This document shows, piece after piece, positions 14,097-18,450 of a stretch of 18,450 nt of DNA. Source of the DNA: Fimenecus sp045633505 (lineage in GTDB: Bacteria > Bacillota > Clostridia > Oscillospirales > Acutalibacteraceae). The number at the start of each line of letters is the position of its first letter. The stretch's first letter is position 1. Where the stretch lies: positions 1-18,450 of the forward strand of contig JAZQYK010000039.1 in the NCBI GenBank assembly GCA_045633505.1. Reading direction: 5' to 3'. The notes under the pieces are model-generated. The model was not told where the DNA came from and ran no database searches. It saw only the letters and a list, made by a program, of their open reading frames with translations. The translations under genes were made by a program, and so were the position numbers.

Positions 14097-14819
14097 ATGA
14101 AAACTTACCAAATTCATTTAATCCGTCACGCAGTTACAAAGGGTAACCTTGAAGGAAAATATATCGGACATACTGATGAATCCGTCTGTGAGGAGGGTAT
14201 GGCACAACTTAAGGATATTATGGACAACTATGGCGAATACCCTGAGGTTGATGCAGTTTTTTCAAGTCCTCTCAAAAGATGCATTGAAACCGCAAAGGTA
14301 ATTTATCCTGACAAAAACCCTATAATTTTAGATGATTTGCGTGAATATGACTTTGGTGAATTTGAGGGCAAAACTGCTGAAGAATTGCAGGACGACGAGG
14401 ACTTTGCAGAATGGCTTTCAGGTGCAAATCCAAACAAAGCCGCACCGTTTGGTGACAGTCAGGTGCGTTTTAATTACAGAATTTGCTCCTGCTTTGAACA
14501 GATTGTTGACGGTGTTATCCGTGCAGGTGTGAAAAATACTGCGGTATTCACTCACGGCGGTGTGATTATGTCCCTTATGCAGACTTATGCACTCCCTGAA
14601 GCCGCAATGCACGAGTGGTTGACACCTTCTTGCTGTGGCTACACGGTTCGCATTGACCCGTCAATCTGGTCAAGAGGTATGAAAGTAGAGGCAATATCAG
14701 AATGTCCTGCGCCGCAAAAAGAAGAAAAGCACGAATTGTGGGACGTCTATGACCCCGATAATGACCCTTATGACGTGGCATATTGGGAGGATGACTCGAA
14801 TTTTGCTGACGAGCAATAA
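14097..14819 (+). CDS. Histidine phosphatase superfamily (phosphoglycerate-mutase-like) protein
   Basis: The product is 240 residues, with AGGAG about seven bases before the ATG. The catalytic histidine lies in LIRHAVTKGN (R10-H11); the third position is alanine rather than the usual glycine. The other family elements are FSSPLKRCIETA (second arginine region), LREYDFGEFEGKTAEEL (acidic acid/base segment) and FTHGGVIMSL (second histidine, H153). It most resembles the CobC/PhoE-like phosphatases that remove phosphate from small molecules. The final 35 residues, rich in D, P, Y and W, form an extra acidic tail beyond the catalytic core. It is divergent from the XRE gene and about 98 bases ahead of uxuA, which has its own promoter. 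Substrate unknown. Confidence 0.9.
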   Translation: MKTYQIHLIRHAVTKGNLEGKYIGHTDESVCEEGMAQLKDIMDNYGEYPEVDAVFSSPLKRCIETAKVIYPDKNPIILDDLREYDFGEFEGKTAEELQDDEDFAEWLSGANPNKAAPFGDSQVRFNYRICSCFEQIVDGVIRAGVKNTAVFTHGGVIMSLMQTYALPEAAMHEWLTPSCCGYTVRIDPSIWSRGMKVEAISECPAPQKEEKHELWDVYDPDNDPYDVAYWEDDSNFADEQ

Positions 14820-14849
14820 AATATTCCTAAAATAGCAATAAAAAATACA

Positions 14850-14878
14850 TTGAATTGAAAAGTATTCAGTGTTACAAT
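14850..14878 (+). promoter_or_regulatory. Promoter of the hexuronate operon
   Basis: TTGAAT (14850-14855), 17 bases, TACAAT (14873-14878). Expected start near 14885, then AAGGAGG at 14904-14910 before the uxuA ATG at 14918. I see no clear regulator palindrome or catabolite-response element beside it. Confidence 0.65.
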
Positions 14879-14917
14879 AAAAATGTTATATTATGAAAAA
14901 TATAAGGAGGAAATCCT

Positions 14918-15964
14918 ATGAAAATGTCATTTCGTTGGTATGGCGAAAGCGACCCAATCTCACTTCAGTACATTCGTCAGATTCCAAATATGAGAAGTAT
15001 AGTCAGTGCTGTTTACGATGTGAAGCCGGGTGAAGTTTGGCCTGAAGAGTCAATTCAGAAAATGGTAAAGCAGTGTGAAGAAAACGGTCTTGTTTTCGAC
15101 GTTGTTGAATCAATTCCCGTGCACGAAAACATTAAACTCGGCAGAGATAATGTGGATGAACTTTTAGAGGTTTATTGCGAAAACATTCGCCGTTGTGCAA
15201 AATACGGTGTTAAATGTGTAACGTACAACTTTATGCCCGTTTTTGACTGGACTCGTACACAGCTTGATAAAGAAGCAGAAGATGGCTCAACAAGTCTTGT
15301 TATGTATTGGGAACAGATGAAAGGTCTTGACCCTCTTAAAGATGACATTCATCTTCCGGGTTGGGACTCAAGCTATACTCAGGAGGAAGTCAGAGAATTG
15401 ATTTCAGCTTACGGTGAATTAGGTGAAGAGGGGCTTTGGAAAAATCTCGAAAAATTCCTCAAAAAAGTTATTCCCGTGGCTGAAGAATGTGGCGTTAAAA
15501 TGGCAATTCATCCTGATGACCCACCTTATTCAATTTTTGGTATTCCAAGAATTATCACGTGCGAGGAAAACATTGACAGAATGTTATCACTCGTTGACAG
15601 TGAAGCAAACAGTCTTTGCCTTTGTACCGGTTCATTAGGCTGTGCAAAGTCAAACGACGTTGTAAAAATGATTAGAAAATACAGTGCAATGAACAGAATT
15701 GCATTTATGCATATCAGAAATATTTTAATTATGGAAGACGGAAGTTTTGAAGAAAGCGGACATCTTTCAGATTGTGGTAGCCTTGATATGTATGAGGTAG
15801 TTAAAGCACTTGTAGATACAGGCTTTGATGGATATGTTCGTCCTGACCATGGTAGAATGATTTGGGGTGAAACAGGAAAGCCTGGTTACGGTCTTTTTGA
15901 CAGAGCGCTCGGTGCAACTTATATAAACGGCTTGTTTGAAGCAGTTGAGAAAGGAAGTAAGTAA
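14918..15964 (+). CDS. uxuA: Mannonate dehydratase UxuA
   Basis: The product is 348 residues, matching the shorter Firmicutes form (E. coli UxuA is about 394). It dehydrates D-mannonate to 2-keto-3-deoxy-D-gluconate in the cytosol with a divalent metal. The TIM-barrel signatures are present: KMSFRWYGESDPISLQYIRQIP at the start, YNFMPVFDWTRTQL, MAIHPDDPPYSIFGIPRII (metal-ligand histidine and the PPxxxFGxPRI loop), SLCLCTGSLG (ligand cysteine segment), FMHIRNI and YVRPDHGRMIW near the end. A full AAGGAGG lies seven bases before the ATG. uxuB follows within five bases of the stop codon, so the two genes are co-translated. Confidence 0.96.
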   Translation: MKMSFRWYGESDPISLQYIRQIPNMRSIVSAVYDVKPGEVWPEESIQKMVKQCEENGLVFDVVESIPVHENIKLGRDNVDELLEVYCENIRRCAKYGVKCVTYNFMPVFDWTRTQLDKEAEDGSTSLVMYWEQMKGLDPLKDDIHLPGWDSSYTQEEVRELISAYGELGEEGLWKNLEKFLKKVIPVAEECGVKMAIHPDDPPYSIFGIPRIITCEENIDRMLSLVDSEANSLCLCTGSLGCAKSNDVVKMIRKYSAMNRIAFMHIRNILIMEDGSFEESGHLSDCGSLDMYEVVKALVDTGFDGYVRPDHGRMIWGETGKPGYGLFDRALGATYINGLFEAVEKGSK

Positions 15965-15968
15965 ACCT

Positions 15969-16817
15969 ATGGTACACGAAAATTTAAAGGGTAGAGTAGC
16001 AGTTGTAACAGGTGGTGGCGGTGTCCTTTGCGGTGATTTCGCAAAAACACTTGCAAAGCAGGGTGTTAAGGTTGCAGTTCTTGACCTTAATGAAGCAGCT
16101 GCTCAAAAAGTTGCAGACGAAATCGTTGCAGACGGTGGCGTTGCAATCGCAGTTGGTTGTAATGTACTTGAAAAAGAGAGTATGGAAAGAGCAAGAGAAA
16201 TTATCAACGAAAAACTTGGTACTTGCGACATTCTTCTCAACGGTGCAGGCGGTAATAACCCAAAAGGCACGACAACGAAAGAAACTCTTGAAAAGATTGA
16301 CCTTATAGAAAAAAATGACGATATCAAAACGTTCTTTGACCTTGATGCAAACGGAATTTCGTTCGTATTCAATCTCAATTTCTTGGGAACTTTGATTCCT
16401 ACACAGGTTTTTGCACGCGATATGGCAGAAAAGGAAAACACTTGTATCGTTATGGTAACTTCAATGAATGCTTACCGTCCGCTTACAAAAATTCCTGCTT
16501 ATTCAGCGGCAAAAGCGGCAGTTAAGAATTTTACTGAATTTATGGCAGTGCATTTCGCAGACGTTGGCATCCGTGTTAATGCTATTGCGCCGGGCTTCTT
16601 CTCAACAAACCAGAATAAAACACTTCTTTGGAATGAAGATGGTACGCCAACTGACAGAACAAAGAAAATTCTCAATGCAACACCAATGAAGAGATTTGGT
16701 GAATCAGAAGAATTGACAGGTGCGTTGTTATTCCTTTGCGATGAAGCCTATTCAAGTTTTATCACAGGAACAAGTATCTGCGTTGACGGTGGCTTCTCAG
16801 CATACTCAGGCGTATAA
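15969..16817 (+). CDS. uxuB: SDR-type D-mannonate oxidoreductase (fructuronate reductase) UxuB
   Basis: The product is 282 residues from the ATG at 15969. AAGGAAG lies 11 bases upstream, inside the end of uxuA; an in-frame start at 15936 would overlap uxuA and adds an unconserved leader. It reduces D-fructuronate to D-mannonate with NAD(P)H. It is a classical short-chain dehydrogenase: VAVVTGGGGVLCGDFA cofactor loop, AVLDLN after the second strand (aspartate favours NADH), NGAGGNNP, S165 and Y178-x3-K182 as the catalytic set, and VNAIAPGFF. The insert around NPKGTTTKET...DDIKTFFDLD is typical of the mannonate/gluconate dehydrogenase subgroup. It is unrelated to long-chain E. coli UxuB but resembles Bacillus YjmF. 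The reaction is assigned from context. Confidence 0.9.
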   Translation: MVHENLKGRVAVVTGGGGVLCGDFAKTLAKQGVKVAVLDLNEAAAQKVADEIVADGGVAIAVGCNVLEKESMERAREIINEKLGTCDILLNGAGGNNPKGTTTKETLEKIDLIEKNDDIKTFFDLDANGISFVFNLNFLGTLIPTQVFARDMAEKENTCIVMVTSMNAYRPLTKIPAYSAAKAAVKNFTEFMAVHFADVGIRVNAIAPGFFSTNQNKTLLWNEDGTPTDRTKKILNATPMKRFGESEELTGALLFLCDEAYSSFITGTSICVDGGFSAYSGV

Positions 16818-16820
16818 TTG

Positions 16821-16920
16821 GTGGTTCTTTTTCCGTTATAGCTCGTCTGAAATGCTCGTTAATACACGCAAGTATGAACTCCGCTTTCATACGGCTCTAA
16901 CAAAAAAAATAACTCACCAC
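16821..16920. repeat. 100-bp structured intergenic element after uxuB
   Basis: The outer arms, GTGGTTCTTTTTCCGTTATAGC from 16821 and the stretch ending ATAACTCACCAC at 16920, are imperfect complements. Inside is a perfect stem GTATGAA (16872-16878), loop CTCCGCT, TTCATAC (16886-16892). It starts three bases after the uxuB stop. Its first bases TTCTTTTTCCG (16826-16836) recur at 18071-18081 after kdgK, followed in both by a TCGT...CTCGT pattern. It looks like a REP-type or MITE-type mRNA hairpin. Confidence 0.55.
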
Positions 16921-16945
16921 TTATGTTGGTTTTATCAGCATAAGT
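16919..16945. other. Stem-loop upstream of the kdgK ribosome binding site
   Basis: ACTTATG (16919-16925), 13-base loop, CATAAGT (16939-16945). It lacks a T-run and lies 15 bases ahead of GGAGG (16960-16964). It may be the 3' part of the preceding element or a leader hairpin affecting kdgK. Confidence 0.45.
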
Positions 16946-16971
16946 TGTAACAAAAATTTGGAGGTATAAAT

Positions 16972-18069
16972 ATGAACTTAAATCTCAGAAAAAAAGAAGA
17001 TTGTATGTTTGATATGATTTCACTTGGCGAAATTATGCTTCGTCTTGACCCGGGTGAAGGCAGAATTAAAACTGCCCGTTCGTTCAGGGCTTGGGAAGGC
17101 GGCGGTGAATATAACGTTGCCCGCGGACTTCGCCGTTGCTTCGGTATGAAAACTGCGGTTGTAACTGCTTTTGCCGACAACGAGGTTGGTCGTCTTTTAG
17201 AAGATTTCATTATGCAGGGTGGCGTTGATACTTCTCTTATCAAATGGGTTAAGTATGACGGTATCGGCAGAACGGTTCGTAACGGTCTTAACTTTACTGA
17301 ACGCGGATATGGTATCCGTGGCGCTGTTGGTGTTTCTGACCGTGGTAATACTGCAATTTCTCAGCTTAAAGCAGGGGACATTGACTGGGAATACATTTTC
17401 GGTACTCTCGGCGTCCGTTGGCTTCATACAGGCGGTATTTTTGCTGCGCTTTCAGAGTCAACAGCAGAGGTTGCTACCGAAGCAGTTAAAACTGCTAAAA
17501 AATACGGCACAATCGTATCTTACGACCTTAACTACCGTCCATCTCTCTGGAATGATATCGGCGGCAAGGCAAAGGCACAAGAAGTTAATAAAGAAATCGC
17601 AAAATATATTGACGTTATGATTGGTAACGAAGAAGATTTCACAGCTTGTCTTGGCTTTGAAATTGAAGGTAACGACGAAAATCTTAAGGAACTCAACATT
17701 GAGGGCTACTACAAGATGCTTGAAGAGGTTGTTAAGGTTTATCCTAACTTCAAGGTTATTGCAACGACTCTTCGTACAGTTAAAACTGCAACAGTTAACG
17801 ACTGGTCAGCAATCTGCTATGCAGACGGTAAGGTTCATAAAGGACTTGAACTTCCGGGTCTTGAAATTCTTGACCGTGTTGGCGGTGGCGACTCATTCGC
17901 ATCAGGTCTTATTTACGGTCTTATGACAACTGAAGATGCACAGACAGCAGTTAACTACGGTGTTGCTCACGGTGCACTTGCAATGACAACACCGGGTGAT
18001 ACATCAATGGCATCACTTAAAGAAGTAGAAAACATTGTCAAAGGCTCAGGTGCAAGAGTACAGAGATAA
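16972..18069 (+). CDS. kdgK: 2-keto-3-deoxygluconate kinase KdgK, PfkB family
   Basis: The product is 365 residues. GGAGG lies seven bases before the ATG at 16972; a second ATG at 17005 begins the conserved part (MFDMISLGEIMLRLDP) but has no clear ribosome binding site. It phosphorylates KDG with ATP to 2-keto-3-deoxy-6-phosphogluconate (KDPG). The PfkB fold is shown by the substrate-binding GGGEYNVARGLRRCFG near residues 43-58, SYDLNYRPSLW, MIGNEEDF and the C-terminal signature DRVGGGDSFASGLIYGL, where D307 is the catalytic base (GAGD is GGGD here). It lies between uxuB and eda, which fixes the substrate as KDG rather than ribose or fructose. Both flanking gaps (about 155 and 175 bases) hold hairpin elements, so its level may be set separately from uxuAB. 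Confidence 0.93.
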   Translation: MNLNLRKKEDCMFDMISLGEIMLRLDPGEGRIKTARSFRAWEGGGEYNVARGLRRCFGMKTAVVTAFADNEVGRLLEDFIMQGGVDTSLIKWVKYDGIGRTVRNGLNFTERGYGIRGAVGVSDRGNTAISQLKAGDIDWEYIFGTLGVRWLHTGGIFAALSESTAEVATEAVKTAKKYGTIVSYDLNYRPSLWNDIGGKAKAQEVNKEIAKYIDVMIGNEEDFTACLGFEIEGNDENLKELNIEGYYKMLEEVVKVYPNFKVIATTLRTVKTATVNDWSAICYADGKVHKGLELPGLEILDRVGGGDSFASGLIYGLMTTEDAQTAVNYGVAHGALAMTTPGDTSMASLKEVENIVKGSGARVQR

Positions 18070-18070
18070 G

Positions 18071-18154
18071 TTCTTTTTCCGCAATACTTCGTTGCCTTCG
18101 ACTCGTGGTATATCACATACAACTTCGTCTTGGCAACATTGTCTTGCGAAAAAA
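18071..18154. repeat. 84-bp imperfect inverted-repeat element after kdgK
   Basis: The 5' arm (TTTTTCCGCAA then CGTTGCC, ending at 18096) and the 3' arm (GGCAAC at 18132, then TTGCGAAAAA) pair over about 22 positions with a one-base bulge and a few mismatches. The loop contains GTGGTATATCAC. It begins two bases after the kdgK stop. It shares its start with the element at 16821-16920. The run after the 3' arm is A-rich, so it is not a plus-strand intrinsic terminator. Confidence 0.55.
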
Positions 18155-18185
18155 TAAATCTATCTTAATTTGAGAGATAAAACAA

Positions 18186-18210
18186 TGTAATGGCGATTCA
18201 TAAATCGCCC
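18186..18210. repeat. Single-ended copy of the GGCGATT palindromic repeat
   Basis: TGTAATGGCGATT-CATA-AATCGCCC has a perfect 7-bp stem (18192-18198 with 18203-18209). It differs from the left end of the element at 2364 mainly at the GTAGGGG/GTAATGG positions and the loop. No inverted partner is seen before the eda start at 18245. Confidence 0.5.
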
Positions 18211-18244
18211 GCAAGAATAAAATTTTCCTATTGGAGATGTAATT

Positions 18245-18450
18245 ATGGATAAAGAAAAAATTATTACTCGAATTCAGGACTGCGGTATCGTAGCTGTTGT
18301 CCGTGCAGAAACAGTTGACCAGGCTATCAGAATAACTGATGCTTGTATCGAAGGTGGCGTGGCTGCAATTGAGCTTACGTTCACAGTTCCACACGCTGAC
18401 AAGGTTATTGAAGAACTTGCAAAGAGATACACACCTGAAGAAATCATTCT
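18245..18450 (+). CDS. eda: KDPG/KHG aldolase, N-terminal part (cut by window end)
   Basis: Only the first 68 codons are present; the frame is open to the window edge. GGAG (18233-18236) precedes the ATG by eight bases. The translation opens MDKEKIITRIQDCGIVAVVRAE, and VAVVRA contains the conserved arginine of the KDPG-aldolase barrel. It then continues with EGGVAAIELTFTVPHAD, which holds the catalytic glutamate segment (GGxxxIEVTxxTP in other members). The Schiff-base lysine would lie beyond the window. It splits KDPG into pyruvate and glyceraldehyde 3-phosphate, the last step of the pathway begun by uxuB and uxuA. Position directly after kdgK supports the call. Confidence 0.92.
   Translation, partial: MDKEKIITRIQDCGIVAVVRAETVDQAIRITDACIEGGVAAIELTFTVPHADKVIEELAKRYTPEEII

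Noticed and set aside
16821..16971. Riboswitch ahead of kdgK
   Set aside because: No known aptamer core is recognisable, there is no terminator/anti-terminator pair with a T-run, and the similarity to the 18071 element favours a repeat.

Overview
The window looks like a chromosomal segment of a low-GC Firmicute, most likely an anaerobic gut Clostridium-class bacterium near the Ruminococcaceae/Oscillospiraceae. The basis is A+T-rich coding sequence with strong AGGAGG-type ribosome binding sites, the gene families present (FemX-like transferase, Firmicutes-type SDR UxuB, TrmN6-RsmI pair), and short hairpin repeats of the TGTAGGG...CCCTACA type that I associate with that group. The taxonomic call is inference. 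I see no rRNA, tRNA, CRISPR array, transposase or phage gene.

Region 1 (1-2540): three plus-strand genes with little functional linkage. They are a small DUF2500-like membrane-anchored protein, a GNAT acetyltransferase and an APH/fructosamine-kinase-fold small-molecule kinase. A roughly 320-bp gene-free stretch follows that holds short palindromic repeats, including an 81-bp element with inverted ends.

Region 2 (2541-7265): a minus-strand radical SAM/SPASM protein is divergent from a plus-strand run. That run is a FemX-type peptidoglycan-bridge transferase, a three-TM protein of unknown function and an intracellular GH43-like glycosidase, ending in a clear intrinsic terminator.

Region 3 (7266-13384): a second inverted-end repeat element, a strong promoter, then a tight five-gene run. 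The order is rlmB (23S rRNA methylase), a 901-residue protein, an MgtC/SapB-family membrane protein, trmN6-like (tRNA adenine methylase) and rsmI (16S rRNA methylase). The 901-residue protein is the most interesting item in the window. It has the architecture of a heavy-metal (P1B) P-type ATPase, but the metal-binding CPC, the phosphorylation motif DKTGT, the hinge motif GDGxND and the nucleotide-binding SEHP are all replaced. It also carries a disordered N-terminal tail of about 345 residues. A dead P-type ATPase beside MgtC recalls the mgtC-mgtB (P-type Mg2+ pump) operon of enterobacteria and may be a membrane sensor or regulator.

Region 4 (13376-14819): an XRE-family regulator on the minus strand and a histidine phosphatase on the plus strand, divergent across a 97-bp spacer. 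The spacer holds four half-sites of a TTGTATAA-like operator lying on overlapping face-to-face promoters.

Region 5 (14850-18450): a hexuronate-degradation run of uxuA, uxuB, kdgK and eda (cut by the window end). It converts D-fructuronate via D-mannonate and 2-keto-3-deoxygluconate (KDG) to KDPG, then to pyruvate and glyceraldehyde 3-phosphate. Structured, mutually similar hairpin elements fill the uxuB-kdgK and kdgK-eda gaps.
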